Below, piece after piece: positions 1 through 8,269 of a stretch of 40,556 nt of DNA. The stretch's first letter is position 1. Each line of letters opens with the position of its first letter. The position numbers and the translations under genes are program-made. The DNA is taken from contig NZ_MSDU01000034.1 in assembly GCF_001936625.1 (NCBI RefSeq), positions 1-40,556 on the forward strand, given 5' to 3'. The notes under the pieces were generated by a model. That model saw only the letters and a program-made list of their open reading frames with translations. It searched no databases and had not been told where the DNA came from. The stretch comes from Domibacillus antri. GTDB lineage: Bacteria > Bacillota > Bacilli > Bacillales > Domibacillaceae.

Positions 1-432
1 GGGCGTACTTACATTTTACAAGACGGCATCGCTTTTTTGGCGTGTATTTCTGGAAGTTTATTCATAATCAACACGCGTGCAATCCCGCCATTAATGGATG
101 GGATTGTTTTTTATCCATGCATCGCTGTGTCTTGCATATAAAATGCACATATTATTGTTTGTCGTTTATTTTTGAAAGATTATTTAAGATCAGCATGCGT
201 GGTATATTTTATCCGTTATATATGACCATTTGAAAAAAGACACGCACGAAAACGTTCATGTCTGAATGGATTTAAGCGTATAAATGAAAATTCGTCTTCC
301 ACTTTCCCGGCCATTATTGCCTGGAAACCGGCCCAAAATTAAATTTTTTGGATCTGGGAATTAATTATTAGAATCGGACTTTTTGACATGATGGTCCACA
401 TCACTTAGGATATCCAAGACCCCATCTTTAAA
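1..432. other. Left-edge stretch without a convincing gene
   Basis: No complete gene is supported here. A plus-strand frame is open from base 2 to a TAA at 65-67, just before a terminator. It could be the last 21 codons of a gene that lies mostly outside the window, but it is too short to identify. A longer plus-strand reading frame (42-233) runs straight through the terminator hairpin and has no ribosome site, so it is not called. The remainder is AT-rich and shows nothing I recognise. Confidence 0.4.
78..112 (+). terminator. Intrinsic terminator of an upstream gene
   Basis: A 7-bp stem, CAATCCC (80-86) with GGGATTG (100-106), encloses an inner CCAT/ATGG pairing and is followed directly by six T. 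This is a typical rho-independent terminator on the plus strand. It probably ends a gene located to the left of the window. Confidence 0.7.
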
Positions 433-735
433 TTAATGGTGATGATGGTGTCCTTTAGAGGAATTGGTAATAACAAATCCTTCTTGAGGGACAAAAAAGT
501 ACTGAACAAAGATACCGTCCAGAAATTCTTCTCTGCTGTCTAAAAGAATATCAATATCTTTGTCCGTTTTGACAACAACATCGTGTTCTTTTTGCTTATC
601 CAATTTGATGCCGTAATGAGCATGGTTGCCGTGCAGCTCCGTCACCTCTACCCGGATCATCTTTCCTTCTGCTTCGGGAATTTCAAGCATTATTTTTAAT
701 GCTTTTGCCGCTTTTTGATTCACTTTGCACTTCAT
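433..735 (-). CDS. HesB/YadR-like (Fe-S biogenesis fold) protein with C-terminal poly-His
   Basis: A 100-residue protein whose size and strand pattern resemble the HesB/IscA-like fold family: an N-terminal helix rich in K and A, then beta strands ending in FVQYFFVPQEGF. The family normally binds iron or Fe-S clusters through three conserved cysteines. Here the only cysteine is Cys3, so classic A-type scaffold chemistry is unlikely. The protein ends in Gly followed by five His, which could bind metal. A GGAG ribosome site lies 10 bases before the ATG. It sits downstream of the ABC-F gene on the same strand, about 97 bases away, and no shared promoter is evident. The fold assignment is moderate; the biochemical role is unknown. 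Confidence 0.65.
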   Translation of the reverse strand: MKCKVNQKAAKALKIMLEIPEAEGKMIRVEVTELHGNHAHYGIKLDKQKEHDVVVKTDKDIDILLDSREEFLDGIFVQYFFVPQEGFVITNSSKGHHHHH

Positions 736-832
736 CGTTTCGATCTCCTATTCGTTTGTTTATTTCAAAAGCAATTTCTTCTTGTATTCTATACCTTTAA
801 GATTCAATTTACCAAATTCCTGCTTAAGTTCA

Positions 833-2707
833 TTATCCCTCTGCTTTTTCAGCTAAATACTCCCATCGCTCCAGCATATGATCGAGTTTTGCTTTCCATT
901 CCGCTTCTTCCTCCATCAAAATCCGCAGTTTGTCAAAATCACTGCCTGCTGTGGTCATTTCCGCCGCAATCTCTGTTAAGCGCTGTTCGGCCGCCTCCAT
1001 TTCATCTTCAATGGTTTCCCATTCTCTCGTTTCCGAATAAGACATCTTCTTTTTCTTTTCGGGACGAGACTGCGAAACAGGTGCCGTCTTCACTTCCGGT
1101 TCAGCCGGCGCTTCTTTTTCCTCCAAAAACTCGGAGTAGCTGCCGTAATAAAAATCGACGACGCCTTTCCCTTTAAAGACAAGCAGCTGATGACATACTT
1201 TATCGAGGAAATAGCGGTCATGTGAAACAGTAATGACAACCCCCGGGAAGGCCTCTAAATAGTCTTCAAGAATGGTCAAGGTTTGAGTGTCAAGATCATT
1301 TGTCGGCTCATCCAAAAGCAATACGTTCGGCGCGGACATTAAAATATTTAATAAATACAGTCTTCGTTTCTCCCCGCCAGACAGCTTGCGGATCGGAGTG
1401 CCATGCGTATGCATTGAAAATAAAAAACGCTCCAGCATTTGTGCCGCTGAAATGTGGCTGCCATCTTTCAATTGAATTGAATCTGCCGTCTCACGAATGT
1501 ATTCAATCATCCGTAAGTTATCATCCATATCTGCGTTTTCCTGCGTATAGTAGCCAATTTTTACTGTCTGTCCTGTATCTACTTCCCCCGAATCGATTTC
1601 TTCCCGTTCGGAAACGATATTTAAGAGCGTTGATTTGCCGCTCCCATTTTGGCCGACGATGCCAATCCGGTCACCACGTTTAAATAAAAATGAAAAGTCA
1701 TGTAAAATCCGCTGGTTTGCAAACGATTTCGAGATGTTTTTCAGCTCAAGCACTTTTTTCCCGAGCCGCGCCCCACTGAGTTCAATTTCCAGCGACTCTT
1801 GCTTCGCCTTATTTTTCACATCCTCATCAAGTGCTTCAAAACGCTGAATGCGCGCTTTTTGTTTCGTGGTCCGCGCTTTCGCCCCTTTTCGCATCCAGGC
1901 CAGTTCTTTTTTAAACAAACTTTCCTTTTTGCTCTGCTCAAGTGATTCATTTTCTTCTCGGATCGCTTTCGATTCAAGGAAGTCGGCGTAATTCCCTTTA
2001 TATTCATACAACTTCCCGCGCTCTAATTCCCATATTTTATCGGTTACTTCATCTAAAAAATACCGGTCATGCGTCACGAACAGCACAGCATTCTTATACT
2101 TTTTTAAGTATTCCTGAAGCCATTTAATGCTGTCATAATCAAGATGGTTTGTCGGTTCATCCAAAATCAGCAGATCAGGCGTTTCAATGAGCGTTTTCGC
2201 CAGAGCAGCCCGCTTCTTCTGTCCGCCTGACAGCTCCGATATTTTTTTTGAAAAATCGGGGAGGCCAAGCTTCGTCAAAATGGTTTTTGCATCCGCACTC
2301 GTATCCCACGCGTTCAGCTCATCCATTTGCTGCTGGTGTTTCATTAATTGATTCTGTACATCCGGATCATTCGGATTTTCTTGCAGCTTCAAAAGTGTTT
2401 GTTCATATTGTTTGATCACGTTAAATACAGGCGAGTCACTTGCGTAAAGAAAATCCATAATGGTCGATTGTTCATCGAAATGCGGATTTTGCGGCAAATA
2501 TGAAATGGAGTAATCATTCGGGTGGTCTTTAGAACCGGCATCGTAATCGTCCAGCCCGGCAATCACATTAAGCAGCGTCGATTTCCCTGTTCCGTTAATG
2601 CCGAGAACGCCGATTTTATCCCCTTCTGAAATAGAAAACGAAATATTGTTAAACAGCGTTTTTTCACCAAGCGTTTTGATGAGTCCTTCTATCGTAAAAA
2701 CTTTCAT
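833..2707 (-). CDS. ABC-F family ATPase (YfmR/Uup type), ribosome-associated
   Basis: A 624-residue soluble protein with two ABC ATPase domains and no membrane segments. The first domain has Walker A GINGTGKST (about 36-44), signature LSGGQKKR (about 159) and Walker B LLILDEPTNHLD. The second has GQNGSGKST, LSGGEKRR and LLLDEPTNDLD. A charged linker lies between them and a C-terminal coiled coil (about 545-620) is present, which is the Uup/YfmR arrangement. ABC-F proteins act in the ribosomal E site to relieve stalls; some give antibiotic resistance, but the housekeeping YfmR type fits better here. The ATG at 2707 is preferred to the upstream ATG at 2722 because an AAGGAG ribosome site lies between them, 6 bases before 2707. 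Confidence 0.93.
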   Translation of the reverse strand: MKVFTIEGLIKTLGEKTLFNNISFSISEGDKIGVLGINGTGKSTLLNVIAGLDDYDAGSKDHPNDYSISYLPQNPHFDEQSTIMDFLYASDSPVFNVIKQYEQTLLKLQENPNDPDVQNQLMKHQQQMDELNAWDTSADAKTILTKLGLPDFSKKISELSGGQKKRAALAKTLIETPDLLILDEPTNHLDYDSIKWLQEYLKKYKNAVLFVTHDRYFLDEVTDKIWELERGKLYEYKGNYADFLESKAIREENESLEQSKKESLFKKELAWMRKGAKARTTKQKARIQRFEALDEDVKNKAKQESLEIELSGARLGKKVLELKNISKSFANQRILHDFSFLFKRGDRIGIVGQNGSGKSTLLNIVSEREEIDSGEVDTGQTVKIGYYTQENADMDDNLRMIEYIRETADSIQLKDGSHISAAQMLERFLFSMHTHGTPIRKLSGGEKRRLYLLNILMSAPNVLLLDEPTNDLDTQTLTILEDYLEAFPGVVITVSHDRYFLDKVCHQLLVFKGKGVVDFYYGSYSEFLEEKEAPAEPEVKTAPVSQSRPEKKKKMSYSETREWETIEDEMEAAEQRLTEIAAEMTTAGSDFDKLRILMEEEAEWKAKLDHMLERWEYLAEKAEG

Positions 2708-2820
2708 TATGTGCTCCTTCATTGATATAGTCTCTTTATTTTACCATACCGCGGAGCAAAAAAAGCCAAGAGGAGAGAACGAATTAAGTTAAGTGTATAA
2801 TTAGCTATGAGGTGATTCAA

Positions 2821-3384
2821 TTGATTAAAACCGTGCTGCTGTCCGGCTATAAAAGCCACGAGCTTGGCATTTGGGATACAAAAAATCCCGGCATTTTCAT
2901 CGTTAAAGCTGCGATCGAAAAACAGCTGCGATCGTTATTGGAAGAAGGGTTGGAATGGGTCATCATCGGCGGCCAGCCGGGGGTGGAATTATGGGGCGCC
3001 GAAGTCGTTTTAGCATTGAAAGATGAATTTGCCGATTTGAAGCTTGGCGTATTAATGCCTTTTTTGGAACAGGAGAAAAACTGGAAAGAAGAGCGGCAGG
3101 AGCATTACAATATGATCATAAGTCAAGCGGATTTTGTGGATGCAGTGTCAAAAAAACCATACATTGCACCATGGCAGTTTAAGGCCAGAGATGAATTTTC
3201 CCTCGATAATACGGATGCCCTACTGCTCGTTTATGATGAAGAAAAAGAGGGGTCGCCAAGGTTTTTAAAAGCCGCTGCTGATAAACGGGTGGAATCAGGA
3301 GAGTATTCACTATTCGAGATTACCATGTATGACTTGCAGACGGCAACCGAGGAAATGCAGGAAAGAGAAAGGCCGGACTGGTAA
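2821..3384 (+). CDS. YpsA-family SLOG-domain protein (DUF1273)
   Basis: A 187-residue protein matching the YpsA/DUF1273 family of SLOG (Rossmann-like) proteins. Recognisable points are the N-terminal SGYKSHELGIW, the glycine-rich GGQPGVELWGAE, the EQEKNWKEERQ segment, and DALLLVYDEEKEGSP near the C-terminus. SLOG domains bind nucleotides or nucleotide-derived ligands. Bacillus YpsA has been linked to cell division and stress, but a molecular reaction is not established. The start is taken as TTG at 2821, since GAGGTG at 2809-2814 is a good ribosome site six bases before it; the in-frame GTG at 2812 is part of that site. A hairpin (GCCGGACT 3372-3379 with AGTCCGGC 3391-3398) overlaps the stop but lacks a strong T-run. 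Confidence 0.85.
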   Translation: MIKTVLLSGYKSHELGIWDTKNPGIFIVKAAIEKQLRSLLEEGLEWVIIGGQPGVELWGAEVVLALKDEFADLKLGVLMPFLEQEKNWKEERQEHYNMIISQADFVDAVSKKPYIAPWQFKARDEFSLDNTDALLLVYDEEKEGSPRFLKAAADKRVESGEYSLFEITMYDLQTATEEMQERERPDW

Positions 3385-3400
3385 AAAACAAGTCCGGCAC

Positions 3401-3430
3401 TTGAACTAAATCCCTGTTTTATCATATAAT
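3401..3430 (+). promoter_or_regulatory. Sigma-A promoter for the 3476 gene
   Basis: TTGAAC (3401-3406), an 18-base spacer, and a perfect TATAAT (3425-3430). The start point would fall near 3437, about 40 bases ahead of the ATG at 3476. Confidence 0.65.
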
Positions 3431-3437
3431 AAAATAA

Positions 3438-3452
3438 ATGTAAACGCTTACT
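3438..3452 (+). promoter_or_regulatory. cre site (CcpA operator)
   Basis: ATGTAAACGCTTACT fits the cre consensus WTGNAANCGNWNNCW at every defined position. It sits immediately downstream of the -10 box at the predicted transcription start, where CcpA-HPr-Ser-P binding would block transcription. Repression by preferred sugars is therefore predicted but not shown. Confidence 0.65.
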
Positions 3453-3475
3453 TTATTACGGAAAGAGGTGTTATT

Positions 3476-3898
3476 ATGATTGAACATAAAAACTTGTCTC
3501 TTCACGTTTCAAAGGAGCAGTTAAAAAGCATGGTTCACGAAATGGCCCAGCAGCACTACTTAATTTTTTGGGGATTTGACCAAGGCACAATGATTTTAAA
3601 TGTATATCACGCAAAAGCGAATAACCAGTTTGCTTTTATCCGCCACAAGAACACGATGGAAATGATTTATGCGAAAATTATTGATGAAGACATCTTACTT
3701 CTATTAAATAGAGATATTCAGTTTGAACTCCGTACAGAGCAAAATCATAAGAAAACGATGATGCTGACAAAAGAAATGCAGTATAAAGAAATTGATTATT
3801 ATTTGAGCTTGCTCCATGATTATATGGAGCAAGGTGATGAGCAAAAAATAGCGGAAACGAAAGCGATTTTGAAAGCACTACAGTCAGATGCATCATAG
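3476..3898 (+). CDS. Small protein with IDEAL-like C-terminal segment
   Basis: A 140-residue cytosolic protein with no signal peptide. Residues 1-90 look like a compact alpha/beta domain (FWGFDQGTMILNVYH, DEDILLLLNRDIQFEL). Residues about 100-137 are helical and read EIDYYLSLLHDYMEQGDEQ, resembling the IDEAL motif found at the C-terminus of several small Bacillus proteins, including YpiB. That motif is thought to mediate protein contacts; no enzyme function is known. An AAAGAGGTG ribosome site precedes the ATG. It is a single-gene unit with its own promoter and cre site. The family assignment is tentative. Confidence 0.75.
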   Translation: MIEHKNLSLHVSKEQLKSMVHEMAQQHYLIFWGFDQGTMILNVYHAKANNQFAFIRHKNTMEMIYAKIIDEDILLLLNRDIQFELRTEQNHKKTMMLTKEMQYKEIDYYLSLLHDYMEQGDEQKIAETKAILKALQSDAS

Positions 3899-3900
3899 AA

Positions 3901-3940
3901 AAAGGGGCTGTCTCAATAAGATTATTAAGACAGTCCCTTT
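3901..3940. terminator. Bidirectional terminator between convergent genes
   Basis: A 13-bp stem, 3901-3913 with 3928-3940 (one G-T pair), continues inward through AATAA/TTATT. On the minus strand it is followed by TTTTT, so it should work best for purT. On the plus strand the T-run is only three bases, giving a weaker stop for the 3476 gene. Confidence 0.75.
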
Positions 3941-3956
3941 CGCATTTCACCAATAA

Positions 3957-5126
3957 TCAGAAATGGTAGTCAACTTTGATATAAGAAGCCGCTTTGTCAG
4001 CTTGTTGACGTGCTTTTTCTGTGGTTTCTGCTGCATTCAGCACAACAGCCATCCGGCGGCCGACTTTTGTTTCCGGTTTCCCGAAAACGCGCACCTGCGT
4101 ATCCGGTGTCTCCAATGCTTTTTCGATGCCATTCACGCTGTAAGATGCATGTTCTTCCCAAGCTTTGATTGTACGGCTTGCTCCAGGTGAGATAAGCCGT
4201 ATTGCTGGAATCGGATAACCTAAAATCGCCCGGATGTGAATCGCAAATTCAGAAAGACCCTGTGTCACCATCGTCACCATGCCTGTATCATGAGGCCGTG
4301 GTGATACCTCACTGAACACAATGCCGTTTGGTGTAATAAACAATTCCACGCCGAACAATCCGTAGCCGCCGAGGGCATCTGTAATTTTTTTCGCAATGTC
4401 TTCCGCTTCGGCAATTTGCGCTTCCGTCATATCATGCGGCTGCCATGACTCAATGTAATCACCGTCCTGCTGAATATGACCGATTGGCGCGCAGTATGTA
4501 GTTCCTGAAACAGAGCGGACGGTCAAGAGGGTGATTTCGGATTCAAAAGTAATAAACTCTTCAACGATTACACGTGTTTTCTTCGCCCGCCCCCCTTCCA
4601 TCGCTGCATCCCACGATGTTTCTGCGTCATCGATTGAGCGGCACACACTTTGTCCTTTTCCTGAAGAACTCATAATCGGCTTAATAACACAAGGTGTGCC
4701 AATTTTCTCAACCGCATCTTTCAGCTCATCCAGCGTATCTGCAAATGCATAGTTTGCCGTTGGAAGGCCAAGTGTTTCACTCGCCAAACGACGGATCCCT
4801 TCACGGTTCATTGTTAAATTCGTCGCTTTTGCAGTCGGAACAACATGATAGCCTTCTTTCTCCAGTTCCATCAATGTTTCGGTCGCGATGGCTTCAATTT
4901 CGGGAATGATATAATCGGGCTTTTCCTGCTCCACAATCGCGCGCAACGCTCCCCCATCGAGCATATTGATCACATGAGAGGCATGGGCAGCCTGCATTGC
5001 CGGCGCGTTTTCATACCGGTCTACCGCAACCGTTTTCACCCCTAACCGCTGCGCTTCAATGATCACTTCCTTACCAAGCTCGCCTGATCCTAACAACATC
5101 ACTTTTTTTGCCTGTAATCCACTCAT
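3957..5126 (-). CDS. purT: Formate-dependent phosphoribosylglycinamide formyltransferase (GAR transformylase 2)
   Basis: A 389-residue ATP-grasp enzyme. PurT converts GAR, formate and ATP to formyl-GAR in the third step of purine synthesis, without needing formyl-tetrahydrofolate. The N-terminal [17 protein letters not shown] and [13 protein letters not shown] are typical of the preATP-grasp domain. [12 protein letters not shown] is the ATP-grasp loop, [13 protein letters not shown] follows, and [11 protein letters not shown] carries metal and ATP ligands near residue 275. The length matches the family. A GAGGAG ribosome site precedes the ATG. The gene is monocistronic, with a promoter and PurBox-like operators upstream and a terminator downstream. 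Confidence 0.96.
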   Translation of the reverse strand: MSGLQAKKVMLLGSGELGKEVIIEAQRLGVKTVAVDRYENAPAMQAAHASHVINMLDGGALRAIVEQEKPDYIIPEIEAIATETLMELEKEGYHVVPTAKATNLTMNREGIRRLASETLGLPTANYAFADTLDELKDAVEKIGTPCVIKPIMSSSGKGQSVCRSIDDAETSWDAAMEGGRAKKTRVIVEEFITFESEITLLTVRSVSGTTYCAPIGHIQQDGDYIESWQPHDMTEAQIAEAEDIAKKITDALGGYGLFGVELFITPNGIVFSEVSPRPHDTGMVTMVTQGLSEFAIHIRAILGYPIPAIRLISPGASRTIKAWEEHASYSVNGIEKALETPDTQVRVFGKPETKVGRRMAVVLNAAETTEKARQQADKAASYIKVDYHF

Positions 5127-5158
5127 TGTTCACTCTCCTCAACATCCGTTATTTGATC

Positions 5159-5187
5159 ATAATATCGTATCATTTTAAACGTTTCAA
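5159..5187 (-). promoter_or_regulatory. purT promoter
   Basis: Reading the minus strand: TTGAAA (5187-5182), a 17-base spacer, and TATTAT (5164-5159). This is a good sigma-A promoter about 32 bases upstream of the purT start. Confidence 0.7.
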
Positions 5188-5202
5188 GTACATTTAACAT
5201 CA

Positions 5203-5247
5203 AAATAGCGAACGTAACAGAAATTAACGATATAATAATTCGTTTTT
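5203..5247. promoter_or_regulatory. Inverted pair of PurBox-like sites upstream of purT
   Basis: AAATAGCGAACGTAA on the plus strand (CGAAC core 5209-5213) faces AAAAAACGAATTAT on the minus strand (core 5242-5238). Counting each as a 13-14 base PurBox, about 18 bases separate them, near the 16-17 seen in the Bacillus PurR regulon. The pair lies directly upstream of the -35 box, the usual PurR repressor position. The second site has CGAAT instead of CGAAC. Confidence 0.5.
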
Positions 5248-5331
5248 TAAGCAATGATGCATTATTCAAGTTCTAAATCAAAAAAGACAATGAACAGGAT
5301 GAGTAATCAACTTGATGATTGGAGGCCAATC

Positions 5332-5824
5332 ATGATCCATAGCGTTAAAGCTGGAGAAACTCTTTCATCCATTGCCGAAGATTATCGCGTTTTATTAGCA
5401 GCAATTATTACCGCAAATCCAAGTATACACCCGAACAGGATCTACGTTGGACAGAAAATAATCGTGCCAGGTTTTTCTTCTGCAGGCCAGATTCCTTATT
5501 CCATTATTATTTCTCTATCAAATAGAACACTGACTTTACGATACGACCAACAACTGAGAAAAGTTTATCCAATCGGAGTTGGCAGAATGCTTCACGAAAC
5601 ACCGACAGGAGATATCATTATTATAAATAAAGCACCCAATCCAGGGGGCTTATGGCACAATGTGGATGAGTTTATCCAAAAAAGGATATGGGATTCATGG
5701 AACAAAAAATCCAAGCTCAATCGGGAAATATGTTTCACTGAGGTGTGTCCGCATGTACAACAAGGATGTGGAGGAATTGGCAAGAATAGTTCCCGTCGGC
5801 ACACACGTCCGCATCAGGCCATAG
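5332..5824 (+). pseudogene. Frameshifted LysM-L,D-transpeptidase (YkuD type)
   Basis: The reading frame starts at ATG 5332 with GGAGG six bases before it. Residues 1-46 form a LysM peptidoglycan-binding domain (HSVKAGETLSSIAEDYR, ending VGQKIIVPG). A YkuD catalytic domain follows up to [17 protein letters not shown]. Near 5650 the frame changes: reading from 5652 in the next frame gives [17 protein letters not shown], then [22 protein letters not shown] and VGTHVRIR, with a stop at 5822-5824. Compared with the expected PGGP(Y/F)G, two bases are missing. The residue before the catalytic Cys is also Arg instead of Gly. An intact enzyme would cross-link peptidoglycan or anchor spore-coat peptidoglycan; this copy is very probably inactive. 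Confidence 0.88.
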
Positions 5825-5940
5825 ATTGCGGGGCTGCCAGACCTTATATTAAATCCCATTCACTAAAAAAAGTAGAGAATGATTTATTCCGTACTTCCCT
5901 CTCTATAGATTGATTTTCTGCTATTTAAAGATCGATTGAA

Positions 5941-5978
5941 AAAAACAGACCAAAAATCGTTATTTGGTCTGTTTTTTT
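5941..5978. terminator. Bidirectional intrinsic terminator
   Basis: A 14-bp stem of AAAAACAGACCAAA (5941-5954) and TTTGGTCTGTTTTT (5963-5976) has T-runs on both strands. It would end the pseudogene transcript on the plus strand and the transporter transcript on the minus strand. Confidence 0.85.
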
Positions 5979-6028
5979 ATCTTTCTTTCCCAGTGAAAAT
6001 CCGTTTTCTTTTTACAGCGTTCTCATAA

Positions 6029-7396
6029 TCATTTGACAGCCGATTGATTTAAAACAAGGTTTTCTTTCGGTTCCATCCCTAGCTTATCGAAACTTCCGTA
6101 TTTTTCTTGAATAAAAAGAAGCGCGATACCACCAAGTATACTGGGAACAGCGAACGCCATAAACGCATTTTGCGGTTCAAGATTAGCCGCAAGGAGGAAT
6201 CCGACAAGAATCGGTGCTAAAATGGCTCCGATCCGTCCGAAACCAAGTGCAATGCCCATGCCGGTTGCCCGTACTTCTTTCGGGTAAAATTCGGAAATGT
6301 ATGGATTTGCGAGGTTTTGTGTCCCAACTGTACACGCACCTCCAATAGCAATTAAAATGTATAACAACATTAAATTAGATGTCATACTCAGCGCAACAAA
6401 AGTGACAGCACCAATGAAGTACATGGAAACAAGCACTTTCCGGTGGCCGATCCGGTCTACAAGATAGCCGCCAAACAGTGATCCGCCGATCTGTCCGACA
6501 CAGAGGACGAGAGTGAATGAAAGACTGGATGTCAATCCGTAGCCGGACGCCTGCATAATTTTAGGCAGCCACGTATTCAATCCGTACACCATAAGAAGGC
6601 AGCAGAATACGGCTGTCCAGAAAGCAAATGTGCTGATCATGCGGTTTTGCTGGAACAACTTTTTCACAGGAGATCCTTTTGCATTTTCTTTCGCACTGGC
6701 AAACTCATAATCATCTGTTGCTTTATAATTTCCTGTCGGATCCACTTTATTTAAAATGGACGCTAACTGTTCTCCTTGATTTCGGACAATGTAATACGAT
6801 AAGGATTCAGGAAACTTTTTCATGAAAAACGGCAATGTGAAGAGCGGAATAATACCGATCCAGTACAAAACTCTCCAGCCAAATCCCTCCATAATATACA
6901 TACCGATGAGAGAAGCAAGAATGCCTCCGATTGAATAACCGCAGTACATCGTTGCCACAATAAGTGCACGATTCTTTTTCGGTGAATATTCCGTCATTAA
7001 TGAGATGACATTCGGCATAAGGCCGCCCATTCCCAGCGCAGCGATAAAGCGCATAATGGTAAATACCGTAATGGATGGGGCAAGTCCCGCCAAAAGGGTA
7101 AAGACGCTGAATAAAAACATACAGATGGCCAATACTTTTTTTCGGCCGATCATATCTGCAAGAGGGCCAAAAACGAACGCACCGACCATCATGCCAATGA
7201 GGGTATAGCTGCCCACCGCACCTGCTTCAACCGCTGTTAATCCGAAATCCTCCATCATCAGCGGGAGCCCGACACCATACATGGCGATGTCATACCCATC
7301 AAATGCAATAGCATAAACACACCATAAAAAAACCAATAAATGAAAACGATTAAACTTACTTTGAGCCATTACATCTGTTGCATTTACTTTCCGCAC
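6029..7396 (-). CDS. Major facilitator transporter, AAHS (aromatic acid:H+ symporter) type
   Basis: A 455-residue protein with about twelve hydrophobic segments. FDGYDIAMYGVGLP in the first membrane segment is the characteristic Asp-containing motif of the AAHS family (PcaK/BenK type), and GPLADMIGRKKV is MFS motif A. These carriers import benzoate-type acids or related small carboxylates with protons; in Bacillus, related carriers also take up other small acids such as niacin, so the substrate is not fixed. The start is GTG at 7396 behind an AGGAGGAGG ribosome site. A full cre match lies upstream at 7414-7428. No catabolic genes flank it. Confidence 0.88.
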   Translation of the reverse strand: MRKVNATDVMAQSKFNRFHLLVFLWCVYAIAFDGYDIAMYGVGLPLMMEDFGLTAVEAGAVGSYTLIGMMVGAFVFGPLADMIGRKKVLAICMFLFSVFTLLAGLAPSITVFTIMRFIAALGMGGLMPNVISLMTEYSPKKNRALIVATMYCGYSIGGILASLIGMYIMEGFGWRVLYWIGIIPLFTLPFFMKKFPESLSYYIVRNQGEQLASILNKVDPTGNYKATDDYEFASAKENAKGSPVKKLFQQNRMISTFAFWTAVFCCLLMVYGLNTWLPKIMQASGYGLTSSLSFTLVLCVGQIGGSLFGGYLVDRIGHRKVLVSMYFIGAVTFVALSMTSNLMLLYILIAIGGACTVGTQNLANPYISEFYPKEVRATGMGIALGFGRIGAILAPILVGFLLAANLEPQNAFMAFAVPSILGGIALLFIQEKYGSFDKLGMEPKENLVLNQSAVK

Positions 7397-7413
7397 TTTG
7401 TCCTCCTCCTTTT

Positions 7414-7428
7414 ATGTAAGCGTATTCA
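7414..7428. promoter_or_regulatory. cre site upstream of the transporter
   Basis: ATGTAAGCGTATTCA read on the plus strand matches WTGNAANCGNWNNCW fully. It lies between the putative promoter region and the ribosome site of the minus-strand transporter gene. Glucose repression of uptake is predicted. A TTGACA (minus strand, 7529-7524) lies further upstream but has only a weak -10 partner, so no promoter is called. Confidence 0.55.
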
Positions 7429-7588
7429 AAATACATTTTTAGCTTAAAGAATTTGAACTTGTTAGCCAATTTTATTATTCCTCTATATGGAACTTGAGAA
7501 TATTTTTCTTATTTTAAACGTCTTGTCAATTGCGATAAAAATGTTCAGATGACAATTGTTTCCTTTTATAAGAAAAGTTTCCCCAACC

Positions 7589-7629
7589 GTAAAATAGCGT
7601 TCTTCAGCTGCGAAAGAACGCTATTTTAC
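7589..7629. terminator. Perfect 16-bp inverted repeat, probable terminator
   Basis: GTAAAATAGCGTTCTT (7589-7604) pairs perfectly with 7614-7629 across a 9-base loop. It stands between the transporter's upstream region and the end of the small zinc-ribbon pseudogene. T-runs are interrupted on both sides, so termination is likely but not certain. Confidence 0.55.
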
Positions 7630-7648
7630 CACATCTCCTCTTTACTGC

Positions 7649-7903
7649 TCAACACATAAAGAAAAGGCATAAATAACTCACGATTAAGATAATGACGCTG
7701 ATCCATGCCGGAAAATGAAAAGCAGACAATAGAATAAACAGTGCATACGGAATGACATATAACACACCGAGCCGCCATGGTTCATGGAGACGGTCATATT
7801 GAATGCGCTGACAAGTCGGACACGTCACTTTCCGTCAAAATGGCCAAAGCGATTTCATTTTCTGCCAGTATGTCAGCTTGTACCCGCAATGTTGGCAAAC
7901 CAT
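7649..7903 (-). pseudogene. Zinc-ribbon membrane protein (CXXC-20-CXXC type) with in-frame TGA
   Basis: From ATG 7903, with AGGAGG six bases ahead, the frame reads MVCQHCGYKLTYWQKMKSLW, then PF, then TGA at 7837-7835. It then continues in the same frame as RKVTCPTCQRIQYDRLHEPW followed by two hydrophobic segments, to a stop at 7651-7649. The two CxxC pairs about 20 residues apart followed by membrane segments match the small Bacillus CXXC-20-CXXC family (TIGR04104). The TGA stands between the two CxxC knuckles, so the product would be cut to 22 residues. Frame and length are otherwise intact, so the lesion looks recent. Family role is unknown. Confidence 0.8.
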
Positions 7904-8103
7904 CTCATCCCTCCTTTCCCTTTATATTACATAGGATTGCTTTTTATGCAGCGGAAGGGTACAATAATAAAGTCAAGATAAGGATAAAGTATATTCATAG
8001 TCTTTTTCGGTGTTTTTAACTATTTTGTATATTATCAAATAATACTGTTATACCAACAATTATACCGAATATTAAGAACAGGTGTTTCAAGTGATTTTAA
8101 TTG

Positions 8104-8127
8104 TTTGGTCACCTATTTGGTCACCTA
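8104..8127. repeat. Perfect 12-bp tandem repeat
   Basis: TTTGGTCACCTA occurs twice in direct succession (8104-8115 and 8116-8127) and is followed by a partial TAGTCACT. It may be slippage within a vanished coding sequence or part of an old integration site. Confidence 0.8.
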
Positions 8128-8230
8128 TAGTCACTCAGTAAACCGTTATCATCACTATGAATCACAGTTGCGTTCCTTCATTAATATAGAGAACTTATTT
8201 TTAAGAGGTAAAGAGTTGATTTATCGCGAC

Positions 8231-8269
8231 TTTACGTATAAACAAAGGTCCTGCTATCTTTTACGTAAA
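8231..8269 (+). promoter_or_regulatory. Hairpin leader ending on the ribosome site, copy 1
   Basis: TTTACGTA (8231-8238) can pair with TACGTAAA (8262-8269). Inside it AAAGGT (8244-8249) pairs with ATCTTT (8256-8261) around loop CCTGCT. The 3' arm runs into AAAGGAG, the ribosome site of the 8282 gene, so folding would hide it. The same leader with altered bases stands before the 10085 gene. Confidence 0.45.

Noticed and set aside
42-233. Plus-strand open frame at the left edge
   Set aside because: It runs through a terminator hairpin, has no ribosome site and has no protein-like composition.
433-450. Poly-His tail as a cloning-vector artefact
   Set aside because: The surrounding DNA is continuous Bacillus sequence with a natural stop and no vector parts; five His is also not the usual six.
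7835-7837. TGA as selenocysteine or other recoded amino acid
   Set aside because: No selenocysteine insertion element or genes in the window, and the site lies between zinc-binding Cys pairs; a nonsense change is simpler.
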